DNA of 64,000 nt from Alkalihalobacillus bogoriensis ATCC BAA-922 (GCF_000621445.1 NZ_JHYI01000006.1:186001-250000), one strand, 5' to 3'; numbered from the stretch's first letter, positions 1-7,851 are shown. Translations and numbers: made by a program. Notes: generated by a model not told the origin, from the sequence alone.

Positions 1-948
1 TCCAACATGTGGTTGTTTTTGTACCATTTGAAGCGCTTTTAATACATCTTGCCTACTTATAATACCAATTAACTTTCGTTGGTTGTCCACAACAGGCAAT
101 AATTCTATTCCTTCCCATACCATAATGTGAGCAACGGAAGCTACTGAGGTTCTTTCATTTACGGTAATCGGGTTTCTAGTCATTACTTTCTCAATCGGTG
201 TTTGTTTATTTGCTCCCAATACATCTTTGGCTGTAACCATCCCTTGTATTTTTAAATTCTCATCAATAACAGGGTAACGATTATGGCCGGTTTTTTGATT
301 TAATTCATGCCATTTTTCAACGGCATTGGCTGTTGTCATATAATAGGTATCTTGAAGTGGAATTAATATATCGTTAACAAGAACGATTTCTTTTTTTATC
401 AACTGGTCATAAATCGCACGGTTAATCATCGTTGCAACAGTAAAAGTATCATAACTAGTCGAAATAATTGGAAGTTCTAGCTCATCCGCTAAATTAATAA
501 CTTCTTCACTCGTATCAAATCCCCCTGTAATCAAGACAGCTGCGCCTGCCTCTAAAGCAAGCTTATGTACCTGATAACGATTTCCTACGATTAAAAGATT
601 ACCCGACTCGACATATCTCATCATCGCATCTAGTTTCATTGCGCCAATGACAAAACGGTTTAATGTTTTGTATAATCCTTGTCTACCACCTAATACCGTA
701 CCATCAACAATATTAATTACTTCTGCAAATGTTAATTTTTCGATATTCTCTTTTTTCTTTTTCTCAATACGAATCGTCCCAACTCGTTCAATCGTACTGA
801 CATATCCTTGATTTTCTGCTTCCTTTATGGCACGATATGCCGTACCTTCACTAACATTTAACGCTTTTGCAATTTGTCTCACTGAAATTTTATGTCCAAT
901 TTCTAAATCATTAATATATTGTAGTATTTGTTCATGTTTTGTTGCCAA
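1..948 (-). CDS. ytoI: DRTGG/CBS-domain regulator YtoI (3' end cut by window edge)
   Basis: About 316 codons are visible; the C-terminal part, usually a hot-dog thioesterase-like domain, lies beyond the left edge. In order: a winged-helix-like HTH (about residues 10-50, with SEGTAYRAIKEAENQG), a DRTGG domain (about 65-175), then two CBS domains (about 195-310, including HNRYPVID and GIISRQDVLKALQ). CBS pairs normally bind adenine nucleotides; the true ligand and DNA target of YtoI are not known to me. Start: relatives begin MATKHEQ, which fits a TTG at 948-946. Two in-frame GTG codons at 960 and 957 are alternatives, with a purine-rich GAAGAAGG just upstream. A near-consensus sigma-A promoter lies 61-89 bases upstream. 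Confidence 0.9.
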   Translation of the reverse strand, partial: MATKHEQILQYINDLEIGHKISVRQIAKALNVSEGTAYRAIKEAENQGYVSTIERVGTIRIEKKKKENIEKLTFAEVINIVDGTVLGGRQGLYKTLNRFVIGAMKLDAMMRYVESGNLLIVGNRYQVHKLALEAGAAVLITGGFDTSEEVINLADELELPIISTSYDTFTVATMINRAIYDQLIKKEIVLVNDILIPLQDTYYMTTANAVEKWHELNQKTGHNRYPVIDENLKIQGMVTAKDVLGANKQTPIEKVMTRNPITVNERTSVASVAHIMVWEGIELLPVVDNQRKLIGIISRQDVLKALQMVQKQPHVG

Positions 949-1008
949 TTCTCTCACCACACCTTCTTCAACTGTACCTATGGAAAATATTACATCTGTA
1001 CTATTTTA

Positions 1009-1037
1009 ATTATACAGTTAGAGAATTGACTCATCAA
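1009..1037 (-). promoter_or_regulatory. sigma-A promoter of ytoI
   Basis: On the minus strand TTGATG (1037-1032) and TATAAT (1014-1009) are separated by exactly 17 bases. It lies between the stop of the small membrane protein gene and ytoI, so ytoI can be transcribed independently of its upstream neighbour. Confidence 0.75.
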
Positions 1038-1039
1038 GA

Positions 1040-1294
1040 CTATCTCCCGTATCTTCTTCGATTTCTTACCGTTTCTACTTTAATGTGTCGTTCTTTTGTT
1101 TCTACTTGTCCTTTATTGTTCGTATATAACAGACCAACTAAGTTACCTGCAATGACAATAACAGCAAAAAACAACCAGCTTAAAGCAAAAATTCCTGCTA
1201 ATCCATCTACTCCAACAGGTAAACGTGGTAACGCAAAGGCTACAAGACCAAAGGCAACTAACAAACTTAGAAAAAATCGTTGTTTCATTTTCAC
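1040..1294 (-). CDS. Small membrane protein, unknown function
   Basis: An 84-residue protein with two hydrophobic spans (about residues 5-22 and 33-57) and a basic, arginine-rich tail (VETVRNRRRYGR). This predicts a two-pass membrane protein with a short cytoplasmic end. I do not recognise the family; it does not look like B. subtilis YtpI. The GTG start at 1294 is chosen because AGGAG lies 9 bases upstream, whereas the in-frame ATG at 1288 would be 15 bases away. It sits between ytkL and ytoI on the same strand, after the ytkL terminator, so it probably has its own promoter. Confidence 0.65.
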   Translation of the reverse strand: MKMKQRFFLSLLVAFGLVAFALPRLPVGVDGLAGIFALSWLFFAVIVIAGNLVGLLYTNNKGQVETKERHIKVETVRNRRRYGR

Positions 1295-1341
1295 TTTCCA
1301 TCACTCCTTTTCCCATTGTTACTATGATATGTTGTCCAACT

Positions 1342-1383
1342 AAAAAAAGAAGCATAATCTCCTTATTTAGAAGAATATGCTTT
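1342..1383 (-). terminator. Terminator after ytkL
   Basis: Inverted repeat AAGCATA / TATGCTT (1350-1356 with 1376-1382), followed on the minus strand by a T-run. Confidence 0.65.
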
Positions 1384-1390
1384 AACATTT

Positions 1391-2074
1391 TTACAGTTCG
1401 ATTTGCTCACCAGCTTTTAAGACAACCCCTTGATTCGCATTTAATAACCGAACAAATTCATTTGGGTCTTGTTCAATAACTGGGAAAGTGTTGTAGTGAA
1501 TCGGAACCACTTGTTTTGCTTGAAGCCATTTCGCAGCAAGCGCCGCATCTTCTGGCCCCATTGTGAAATTATCACCAATAGGAAGAAAAGCTAAATCAAT
1601 TGGATGGCGTTCACCTATTAGTTTCATATCTGAAAATAACGCAGTGTCTCCGGCATGGAAAATCGTTTTTCCTTCATTTGAAAATAAAATCCCACTTGGC
1701 ATTCCCGTATATATAATTTGTTGTTCATCTTCAACCGTATAAGATGAACCGTGAAAAGCTTGAGTTAGTTTCACTGTCCCAAACTCAAATGTGTGTGCCC
1801 CACCAATATGCATAGGGTGAACATTTACGCCTTGCCAGCCTAAATAAGTCGCTAGTTCAAATGGAGCAACAACAAGAGCCTGATTTCGTTTTGCAAGGTT
1901 AACCGTATCTCCAACATGGTCATTATGACCGTGTGTAAGTAGGATTACATCGACTTGTAACTCATCCACCTTCAAATCGGTAGCACCATTGCCAGAAATA
2001 AACGGGTCAATAATAATATTCGTGTTTGCTGTTTTTACTTGGACAACTGAATGACCATGATACGATACTTTCAT
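1391..2074 (-). CDS. ytkL: UPF0173 metallo-beta-lactamase-fold hydrolase YtkL
   Basis: A 227-residue metal-dependent hydrolase of the UPF0173 family, full length for the family. The metal-binding [10 protein letters not shown] motif is at about residues 47-56 (His48, His50, Asp52, His53), after the N-terminal beta strands with DPFISGN. Further ligands are probably His in GGAHTFEFG, Asp in FHAGDTALF and His in VPIHYNTF. The physiological substrate is unknown; the fold is cytosolic with no signal peptide. AAGGAG lies 7-8 bases before the ATG. It is a conserved neighbour of ytoI in bacilli and ends in its own terminator. Confidence 0.93.
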   Translation of the reverse strand: MKVSYHGHSVVQVKTANTNIIIDPFISGNGATDLKVDELQVDVILLTHGHNDHVGDTVNLAKRNQALVVAPFELATYLGWQGVNVHPMHIGGAHTFEFGTVKLTQAFHGSSYTVEDEQQIIYTGMPSGILFSNEGKTIFHAGDTALFSDMKLIGERHPIDLAFLPIGDNFTMGPEDAALAAKWLQAKQVVPIHYNTFPVIEQDPNEFVRLLNANQGVVLKAGEQIEL

Positions 2075-2129
2075 GATATCTACTCCTTTTTATATTTGAG
2101 GATTCATTATTACATTACAATGTTTGTTA

Positions 2130-2996
2130 CTATTTTCCTTCTTCTTTTTCCTCGTTTATTGGAAAAAGGGAAGCCTTTTTAATTCCAGCTGTTTCTGTTA
2201 CATAAGAAGCTTCTAACACAGCTGTCGGATCAACTGACAACACAACTTCCTTTAGTTTTGGATACATGAAACGATTCGTAATACAATAAATAATTAAGCG
2301 CTCATCTCCTGTGTACCCACCTTGTCCATATAAATATGTAATTTGAACGTCAGATTCACGTACAAGCAATTCCCCGATTTCATGTGGCTTATCAGAAATA
2401 ATCATAACCGATTTCCCTTGATTTAAACCGTCTAATACAAAATCTATCATTTTTGATACGATATAAAAGACTGCAATAGAAAACATCGCTTGCTCTAATG
2501 AAAATACAAATGCTGCTCCAGTTAAAATAAGAGCATTAATAGCTAATAAAAATGTACTAATAGGAATATGAAATCTTTTTTGAGCCCATATTGCAATCAT
2601 TTCTGTACCATCGACGGCTCCACCTGATTTCACGACAAGTCCGACACCCGTTCCTAATAATAACCCCCCGTAAAGGACAATTAATACTTCGGAAGTTGTG
2701 ATAGCAGCCATTGGTGCTAACCACAATAATCCACCTGTTGTGACGAGATTAGCATAAATCGTACGGTACACAAAACGTTTCCCCATCACATTCCACGAAA
2801 ACAATAATGTCGGCAAATTAAGCGATAAATAAGCAACCCATATTGGAATTCCCCAGACCGAATGGACCATAATCGATATGGCCGTTACCCCACCATCCAC
2901 TAATCCATTTGGTGCAAGAATTAATTCTAAGCCTACAGCTACTAAAAGAGACCCTATTGTTAACATAAAGTACTCCATTATTTTTTTCATGCCCAT
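2130..2996 (-). CDS. YitT-family membrane protein (DUF161/DUF2179)
   Basis: A 288-residue integral membrane protein. The first ~170 residues hold five or six hydrophobic segments, including the family signature LAPNGLVDGGVTAIS. The C-terminal soluble part (about 205-280) is a DUF2179-like domain with YGQGGYTGDERLIIY. The family (YitT, YpjC, YvjA, YxkD and others in B. subtilis) is widespread, but its transport or signalling role is not established. I cannot say which paralogue this is, so no symbol is given. The start could be the ATG at 2996 or at 2990. A purine-rich AGGAGAGAGAGGGG precedes both. Confidence 0.85.
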   Translation of the reverse strand: MGMKKIMEYFMLTIGSLLVAVGLELILAPNGLVDGGVTAISIMVHSVWGIPIWVAYLSLNLPTLLFSWNVMGKRFVYRTIYANLVTTGGLLWLAPMAAITTSEVLIVLYGGLLLGTGVGLVVKSGGAVDGTEMIAIWAQKRFHIPISTFLLAINALILTGAAFVFSLEQAMFSIAVFYIVSKMIDFVLDGLNQGKSVMIISDKPHEIGELLVRESDVQITYLYGQGGYTGDERLIIYCITNRFMYPKLKEVVLSVDPTAVLEASYVTETAGIKKASLFPINEEKEEGK

Positions 2997-3074
2997 ACCC
3001 CTCTCTCTCCTATTTTAGCATATGCTTGGCATGACCTAAAAATCATAGCAACGGACTTTTCATCATGAGGCATG

Positions 3075-3152
3075 AAAAAAAGGGTAGGACATCCATGTTT
3101 ATTTCATGAGATAAAATATCCCGTGCAAACACTTTCGGTATGTCCTAACCCT
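3075..3152 (-). terminator. Terminator after ald, long stem-loop
   Basis: AGGGTAGGACAT (3081-3092) pairs with ATGTCCTAACCCT (3140-3152) with one bulged base. On the minus strand a run of seven T follows. The loop of nearly 50 bases is unusually large. Confidence 0.6.
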
Positions 3153-3165
3153 CTTCAGTTAGTCC

Positions 3166-4284
3166 TTATTTATTTAATAATGTTTCGATACTTTTATATT
3201 CATGTCCTTGTGCAGTAGCAACAGCTTCGTACGTGATAAACCCTTCTAGTGTATTTACTCCTTTTCGTAGCGCTTCATTATCATGAGTGGCCTTGACATA
3301 TCCTTTATTCGCAATTTGAACGGCATAAGGAATTGTGACATTAGTTAAAGCGATCGTTGACGTTCTAGGAACAGCTCCAGGCATATTTGCAACAGCATAA
3401 TGAAGAACACCGTGTTTTTCATACGTTGGATTGTCATGAGTCGTAATTCGATCTGTTGTTGCAAATATCCCACCTTGGTCAACAGCAACATCGACAATGA
3501 CAGATCCTGCTTCCATTGATTTAATCATCTCTTCACTAACAAGATGAGGTGCTTTGGCTCCTGGAATTAATACTGCCCCAATGACTAAATCCGACTCTCT
3601 TACAGCATCAGCAATTGTATATGGATTTGATATAATCGTATGGATATCATGACCAAATATATCATCTAATTGTCGTAACCGCTCTGGGCTTAAATCAACA
3701 ATCGTAACTTCAGCCCCTAGTCCAATCGCAATTTTCGCTGCATTTAATCCAACAACACCGCCACCAATAATCGTGACTTTCCCCCGTTTTACACCTGGGA
3801 CCCCTGAAAGTAAAATCCCTTTCCCCCGTTTTGTTTTTTCTAAAAATTGAGCTCCTATTTGCGAAGCCATCCTCCCTGCTACTTCACTCATTGGGGTGAG
3901 AAGTGGTAATGACCCGTTCGATAATTGCACGGTTTCATAGGCAATCCCAATCACCTTTTTATCCAAAAGTGCTTTTGTTAATGTTGGTTCTGGAGCTAAA
4001 TGTAAATAAGTAAACAAAATAAGCCCTTCGCGAAAATGCGAATATTCTTCTTGGATAGGCTCTTTTACTTTCATGACCATTTCGCTATTCCATGCTTCTT
4101 CAGCCGATTCAACTATAGTTGCTCCTGCTCCAATATAATCTTCATCTAAAAAACCAGAACCAAGACCTGCTCCTTTTTGAATGAAAACTTCATGCCCTTG
4201 GTTAACGAGTGTGACGACACCAGCCGGCGTCATCGCAACTCGGTTTTCATTATTTTTAATTTCGGTCGGTATTCCTATTTTCAT
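3166..4284 (-). CDS. ald: Alanine dehydrogenase
   Basis: A 372-residue cytosolic NAD-dependent L-alanine dehydrogenase interconverting L-alanine with pyruvate and ammonium, used for growth on alanine and during sporulation. Visible key residues are Arg15 ([10 protein letters not shown]), Lys74 (VMKVKEP), His95 ([10 protein letters not shown]) and the Rossmann motif [10 protein letters not shown] (about 174-183) followed by VTIVD. Length matches the family. GAGAGGACGT precedes the ATG. The upstream exported YusW-like gene ends only 3 bases before this start, so the two are probably co-transcribed and translationally coupled. A stem-loop terminator follows the stop. Confidence 0.97.
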   Translation of the reverse strand: MKIGIPTEIKNNENRVAMTPAGVVTLVNQGHEVFIQKGAGLGSGFLDEDYIGAGATIVESAEEAWNSEMVMKVKEPIQEEYSHFREGLILFTYLHLAPEPTLTKALLDKKVIGIAYETVQLSNGSLPLLTPMSEVAGRMASQIGAQFLEKTKRGKGILLSGVPGVKRGKVTIIGGGVVGLNAAKIAIGLGAEVTIVDLSPERLRQLDDIFGHDIHTIISNPYTIADAVRESDLVIGAVLIPGAKAPHLVSEEMIKSMEAGSVIVDVAVDQGGIFATTDRITTHDNPTYEKHGVLHYAVANMPGAVPRTSTIALTNVTIPYAVQIANKGYVKATHDNEALRKGVNTLEGFITYEAVATAQGHEYKSIETLLNK

Positions 4285-4287
4285 TAT

Positions 4288-4674
4288 TTACGTCCTCTCT
4301 TCATTCTGTTCCCAAACCCATGTAAATAACTCACCCTTTTCATTCATAAGACGAATATCCATTCTTGTTACTTGTGAAAATCCGTGTTGTTTTAAACGGT
4401 TGAGTAGTTCATCCCGATCAGAATCTTCTTTAAGTTTCAATGCAGATATTATCTTTTCAACTTCTACTTTCGCTTTTTCTCCACGAATGACAGTTTCGCC
4501 TTCCTCATATTCATATTTATTAGGGTTATCATATTCCCACTCATATACGGTATCCTGTTCCACAACTGTAATTCGGACAGAATTGTTCATCATGATTGCC
4601 TGTGCCTGTAATGGAAAAGACAGTAGTAAGCTAAGTAAAGCAATAACAAGTAAACGTTTGCATGATTGATTCAT
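4288..4674 (-). CDS. Exported YusW-like protein
   Basis: A 128-residue protein with a signal peptide: basic start MNQSCKR, hydrophobic core LLVIALLSLLLSFPL, and probable cleavage after AQA. The mature part resembles the YusW-like domain of bacilli (SVRITVVEQDTVYEWEYDN, then VEKIISALKLKED and VTRMDIRLMNEKGE); function unknown. There is no lipobox cysteine, so it is secreted or membrane-tethered. The ATG at 4674 is chosen because GAGGTG lies 6 bases upstream; the ATG at 4680 would touch it. Its TAA is 3 bases from the ald start, implying an operon. A TATAAT at 4719-4714 lies upstream but has no good -35. Confidence 0.7.
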   Translation of the reverse strand: MNQSCKRLLVIALLSLLLSFPLQAQAIMMNNSVRITVVEQDTVYEWEYDNPNKYEYEEGETVIRGEKAKVEVEKIISALKLKEDSDRDELLNRLKQHGFSQVTRMDIRLMNEKGELFTWVWEQNEERT

Positions 4675-4802
4675 TTTCATCACCTCTTTCTTACGATGTA
4701 CGGATAATGGAAAATTATACAAACTTTTTTTGCGTAACGTTTGTTTTTTTAAAATTTCTTTTATATGCTAAACAATATAGCAGATTGAAAGGAGTTTACT
4801 CG

Positions 4803-5363
4803 GTGGATATGAAAACAATATTGCTTGATATGGATTCTGTTATTTGTGATTTAATGACAGAATGGCATAAACGATACAATGAGGATTATCATGATAATTT
4901 ATCAGTGGACAAACTAAAATGCTGGAACTCCGAAAACTATGTAAAAAAAGAATGCGGGACAAAAATATATGATTATTTAGATGAACCTGGTTTGTTTTTA
5001 AATCTAAAACCCCTTGATCATGCGATTCCTGTCATAGAAAGACTTCACCAGAAATTTCAAATTTTCATATGTACGTCAAGCCGTACATATGCTTATACAG
5101 AAAAAGAAAAATGGGTGGAGAAGCATCTACCTTTTATCGGGAAAGAGCATATCATTTTTGCTCATAAAAAAGAAATGATTCGTGGGGACTTGTTATTTGA
5201 TGATGCACCTCATCATTTAAAGGCATTTACTAAAACAAATCGCATCGCTGTTGCGATGGATTACCCTTATAACCGTTCAATTGATGTGGAAAGAGTTCAT
5301 AATTGGATAGAGTTTGAACAATTCGTGTTAAAGAAATGGGGCCATGAACATGAAAGTCGTTGA
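4803..5363 (+). CDS. 5'(3')-deoxyribonucleotidase-like HAD phosphatase
   Basis: A 186-residue HAD-superfamily phosphatase of the NT5C type. Motif I is LLDMDSVICDL with nucleophile Asp9 and acid/base Asp11. Motif II is FICTSSR (Thr91/Ser92), a lysine lies in HKKEMIRGD, and the metal-binding acidic pair is FDDAP (Asp133/Asp134). The family dephosphorylates (deoxy)nucleoside monophosphates; substrate here is not proven. The GTG at 4803 is chosen because AAAGGAG (4788-4794) is 8 bases away; the ATG at 4809 is too far. Its 3' end overlaps the next gene, a flavoprotein, by 20 bases, which suggests coupled translation. Confidence 0.85.
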   Translation: MDMKTILLDMDSVICDLMTEWHKRYNEDYHDNLSVDKLKCWNSENYVKKECGTKIYDYLDEPGLFLNLKPLDHAIPVIERLHQKFQIFICTSSRTYAYTEKEKWVEKHLPFIGKEHIIFAHKKEMIRGDLLFDDAPHHLKAFTKTNRIAVAMDYPYNRSIDVERVHNWIEFEQFVLKKWGHEHESR

Positions 5364-6294
5364 CGTTGTAATTATAGGTGGTGGTCCAGCTGGAATATCA
5401 GCCGCTATATGGTGTAAGCGATTAGATGTACCCCATCTACTAGTAGAATCTCATTCGACATTAGGAGGACAATTATTTGCCATTCATAACAAGATCATTG
5501 ACTATCCTGGATTGGTAATGAATAGTGGGAAAGAACTCCAAGTTTTATTCAACTCTCATATTGAGGAATTAAACTGTTCATTTCAATTAGAAACATCTGT
5601 CCAATCCATCGATCCAAAAAAACAAGTTGTTACAGTACAATCAATAAGCGGAACCGAATTCATTCAATATCGATATTTAATTGTCGCTACTGGTTCCAAA
5701 CAAAGAAAACTTAACGTTCCTGGTGAAAATGAAATGATAAAACGAGGCGAAGTGTTTTCAGCAACAAAAGATAAAGGAAAGTTCAAAAACAAGTCGGTCA
5801 TTTTTGTCGGTGGTGGTGATCGTGCCTTTGAAGGAGCATTTTTGCTTGCTGAGTGTGGAGCCCGAGTTACCTTACTGCATCGTTCAACAGAGTTCCGTGC
5901 AAGAAAACAATATCAAGATCGAGTGCTTTCTCATCCCAATATAACGTTTATAACAAATGCATTGGTCACCGAAATCAAAGGTACAACAAAAGTCGAGCAA
6001 CTCGTTTATGAAAAAGAAGGTCAAACAAATGCGGTTGACACTGATGCTATTTTCATTCGGATTGGAGTAGAACCAAATAGCTCACTTGTTTCTTCTTTCA
6101 TTAACACGGACAAAGATGGCTATATCCTTGTTAATAAAGTTGGGGAAACGTCTAACCCTTCTATCTTTGCGGTTGGAGATGTTTGCAACCTCCCGAATTA
6201 CACGAGCATTGCCGCTTCTGTCGGACAAGGAATGATTTCTGCAAAACAGATTAGTGAACAATTAAAAATCAATCATAATCAACTTTATTTTTAG
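5344..6294 (+). CDS. Thioredoxin-reductase-like flavoprotein lacking the CxxC pair
   Basis: A 316-residue FAD/NAD(P)H oxidoreductase with the thioredoxin-reductase fold: FAD motif GGGPAG (about 12-17), GGQL, VATGS, NAD(P) motif GGGDRA (156-161) and a terminal FAD motif VGDVCNLP. At the position of the redox-active CATC of true TrxB it reads SATK (139-142), so dithiol chemistry is missing. TrxR-type ferredoxin-NADP reductases also lack these cysteines, so a ferredoxin or flavodoxin reductase role is possible. The ATG at 5344 or 5350 may be used; ATGGGG lies upstream. It overlaps the nucleotidase gene and is followed by a strong stem-loop. Confidence 0.85.
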   Translation: MNMKVVDVVIIGGGPAGISAAIWCKRLDVPHLLVESHSTLGGQLFAIHNKIIDYPGLVMNSGKELQVLFNSHIEELNCSFQLETSVQSIDPKKQVVTVQSISGTEFIQYRYLIVATGSKQRKLNVPGENEMIKRGEVFSATKDKGKFKNKSVIFVGGGDRAFEGAFLLAECGARVTLLHRSTEFRARKQYQDRVLSHPNITFITNALVTEIKGTTKVEQLVYEKEGQTNAVDTDAIFIRIGVEPNSSLVSSFINTDKDGYILVNKVGETSNPSIFAVGDVCNLPNYTSIAASVGQGMISAKQISEQLKINHNQLYF

Positions 6295-6338
6295 AAAAAA
6301 GAAGTCCTTATTCCATTTTTGTCATAAGGACTTCTTTG
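6294..6338. terminator. Bidirectional terminator
   Basis: AAGAAGTCCTTA and TAAGGACTTCTT form a near-perfect stem between the flavoprotein gene (plus strand) and the 45-codon ORF (minus strand). The T-run is stronger on the minus strand (TTCTTTTTTCT). Confidence 0.8.
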
Positions 6339-6345
6339 TAGGTTC

Positions 6346-6483
6346 TTACTCTTCTATGTCACTTGCAGTTACCATTTTTGAATCTTCATGTGTTCCTGTT
6401 CGATATGAATCCATTAGTTGCTCCCGTACCATCATCTCACCTTCTGTTTCATACACAGTACCCGTTAACTTATGCTCTTTCAC
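6346..6483 (-). CDS. 45-residue acidic protein, YozQ/DUF4025-like
   Basis: A short ORF running from GTG at 6483 to TAA at 6346. It has an excellent ribosome binding site, AGGAGGT (6498-6492), spaced 8 bases from the start, and a strong terminator just after the stop. The product begins MKEHKLTGTVYETEGE and contains VREQLMDSYRTGTHED, which recalls the HEQVSDxYxEGT pattern of small YozQ-like (DUF4025) bacillar proteins. That resemblance is from memory. It is hydrophilic with no membrane segment or cysteine; function unknown. It diverges from the usp gene. Confidence 0.72.
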   Translation of the reverse strand: MKEHKLTGTVYETEGEMMVREQLMDSYRTGTHEDSKMVTASDIEE

Positions 6484-6574
6484 CTACACTCACCTCCTCT
6501 ATGTACATCTCTGTTCTCGGGTTTATTATTTACAATTGTCACGAAAATATCATTTCTCTAATACGAAACACTCT

Positions 6575-6599
6575 GTTTAATAAAGTTATGAAAAGGTAT
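6575..6599 (+). promoter_or_regulatory. Sigma-B-type promoter of the usp gene
   Basis: GTTTAA (6575-6580), 13 bases, AGGTAT (6594-6599), against the B. subtilis sigma-B pattern GTTTAA-N12-14-GGGTAT (one mismatch). The predicted transcript would start a few bases before the AAGGAGG at 6609-6615, giving a very short leader. Confidence 0.6.
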
Positions 6600-6625
6600 A
6601 GTTAAGAAAAGGAGGATTGATTGAT

Positions 6626-7063
6626 ATGAACAAACGATATGAGCGAATATTAGTAGCAGTGGATGGTTCGAAGGCAGCCGAGGCCGCTTTTGAAAAAGCA
6701 GTGGAAATCGCCAAGCGGAATGAAAGTGAACTTTATATTTGCCACATCATCGACACCCGTTCTTTATCGACTGTTGAACAATATGACCAAACGATTTTTA
6801 CTCATGCAAAGCAAAAAGGAGAAGAATTATTATCCTCTTATCAAAACCTGGCACTTGAAAAAGGGGTTGCTTCTTCTACGGTATTAGAACTCGGATCTCC
6901 TAAAGTGAAAATTTCTAAGGATGTTGCTCATTCCTATCAAATCGACCTCATTGTGACAGGTGCTACAGGCCTAAACGCCCTTGAACGCTTTTTAATGGGA
7001 AGTGTATCGGAAGCCATTACTCGCCACGCGAATTGTGATGTATTAATTGTCCGTAACCAATAA
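6626..7063 (+). CDS. Universal stress protein (UspA family)
   Basis: A 145-residue single-domain Usp. It starts with the typical strand YERILVAVDGSKAAEAA and ends with the ATP-binding loop G-x2-G-x9-GS visible as TGATGLNALERFLMGSVSEA, then CDVLIV. This makes it an ATP-binding type Usp. Members are cytosolic stress-survival proteins; the exact role here is unknown. The ATG at 6626 is chosen because AAGGAGG (6609-6615) lies 10 bases upstream; a TTG at 6617 is too close. The preceding sequence carries a sigma-B-like promoter, in keeping with general stress control. Confidence 0.92.
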   Translation: MNKRYERILVAVDGSKAAEAAFEKAVEIAKRNESELYICHIIDTRSLSTVEQYDQTIFTHAKQKGEELLSSYQNLALEKGVASSTVLELGSPKVKISKDVAHSYQIDLIVTGATGLNALERFLMGSVSEAITRHANCDVLIVRNQ

Positions 7064-7119
7064 TATATAAAGGGTGGGGTGGAACATATGTCCTAAAGAG
7101 TTGAATACAATTCTAAGCT

Positions 7120-7300
7120 AAGAAAAACGCGGAGCGTCTTTTCTTTCAAGCGAAGTGCGGAGCCCTGCCCGTTTTTAAAGTGAACCCCAAGTGCTCTTTT
7201 TGGGGTGAAACGCGCAGGTGCGCAGCCTTCGCTCTTCTAGAATAGGCGTTCTAAGCTTCACTGCTACCCCAAAATTTTTATGCTTTCTTATCTTTTAAAG
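7120..7300 (+). repeat. Dispersed intergenic repeat family A, copy 1 (full length)
   Basis: About 180 bases starting AAGAAAAACGCGGAGCGTC and ending near CCAAAATTTTTAT and TTTCTTATCTTTT. It contains nested hairpins: CCCCAAGTGC...TTGGGG, GCGCAGGTGCGC, and ACGC-ggaGCGT flanked by A- and T-rich arms. Near-identical full copies lie at 15678, 44744 and 61472. Confidence 0.9.
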
Positions 7301-7301
7301 A

Positions 7302-7341
7302 AAAACTGAGTGAGGAGACCCACCTCACTCAGTCCTTTTTT
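7302..7341. terminator. Bidirectional terminator
   Basis: ACTGAGTGAGG (7305-7315) and CCTCACTCAGT (7323-7333) form an 11-bp stem with T-runs on both sides. It overlaps the stop codon of the zinc-ribbon ORF and can also end transcription from the usp gene. Confidence 0.85.
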
Positions 7342-7547
7342 GTTTCCTGCAAATCTGAAAGCATGTAATCAATTCCATGTACCCGTTTATAATACTCAGG
7401 GTACATTTCTCCTCCACAAGTTTCACAGGAAAACATTGGTGGTGTCATCGGATCGCCACCATCCATTAAATCAAAATCTCTTACCACATCAAAAGGTATC
7501 TTTTCCTTTTCATGACACACTAAACAAACATAGCTGATAGAAGCCTT
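7329..7547 (-). pseudogene. Small zinc-ribbon protein gene with lost start codon
   Basis: The reading frame encodes a ~69-residue zinc-ribbon protein: SYVCLVCHEKEKIPFD carries a first CxxC and FSCETCGGEM a second CxxC. No ATG, GTG or TTG precedes the first CxxC before the in-frame TAG at 7550-7548. The codon where a start is expected (7538-7536) is ATC, 5 bases after AGAAGG. Initiation at the GTG of 7520 would remove the first CxxC. The edge of the 52-bp tandem array begins exactly at 7547. This looks like a gene damaged at its 5' end, or one using a rare ATC start. The family name is not recognised. Confidence 0.55.
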
Positions 7548-7702
7548 CTATTAGACACTTCTTTCCGATTTTGCTCTCGTTTTGTCCAATAGAACCTTTC
7601 TATTGGACACTTCTCTACGATTTTGTTCTCGTTTTGTCTAATAGAACCTTCCTATTAGACACTTCTTTCTGATTTTACTCTTGTTTTGTCCAATAGAACC
7701 GA
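7547..7702. repeat. Tandem array, three 52-bp units
   Basis: Units 7547-7598, 7599-7650 and 7651-7702 share the pattern TCTATTRGACACTTC, then CGATTTTGCTCTCG, then TTTTGTCYAATAGAAC. Each unit begins and ends with inverted copies of TTCTATTGGACA / TGTCCAATAGAA, so each can form its own stem-loop. Confidence 0.9.
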
Positions 7703-7734
7703 ACCCTATAACACACAATTCAAACACCCTCCGT

Positions 7735-7850
7735 AAGAAAAACGCGGAGCGTCTTTTCTTTCAAGCGAAGTGCGGAGCCTGCGCTCTTCTTGAATAAGCT
7801 TTCAATGCTTCGTTGCAAGACCAAAATTTTTATACTTTCTTATCTTTAAA
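7735..7850 (+). repeat. Family A repeat, copy 2 (internal deletion)
   Basis: It begins AAGAAAAACGCGGAGCGTC like copy 1 but jumps from GCGGAGCC directly to TGCGCTCTTCT, lacking the central ~65 bases with the CCCCAAG and GCGCAGG hairpins. The right end (AATAAGCTTTCAATGCTTC, CCAAAATTTTTAT) is retained. It lies just after argH. Confidence 0.85.
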
Positions 7851-7851
7851 A

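Noticed and set aside
939-1343. 134-codon plus-strand ORF
   Set aside because: It is antisense to the small membrane protein and crosses the ytoI promoter; no ribosome binding site.
7547-7702. CRISPR array
   Set aside because: The units are contiguous with no unique spacers and there are no cas genes.
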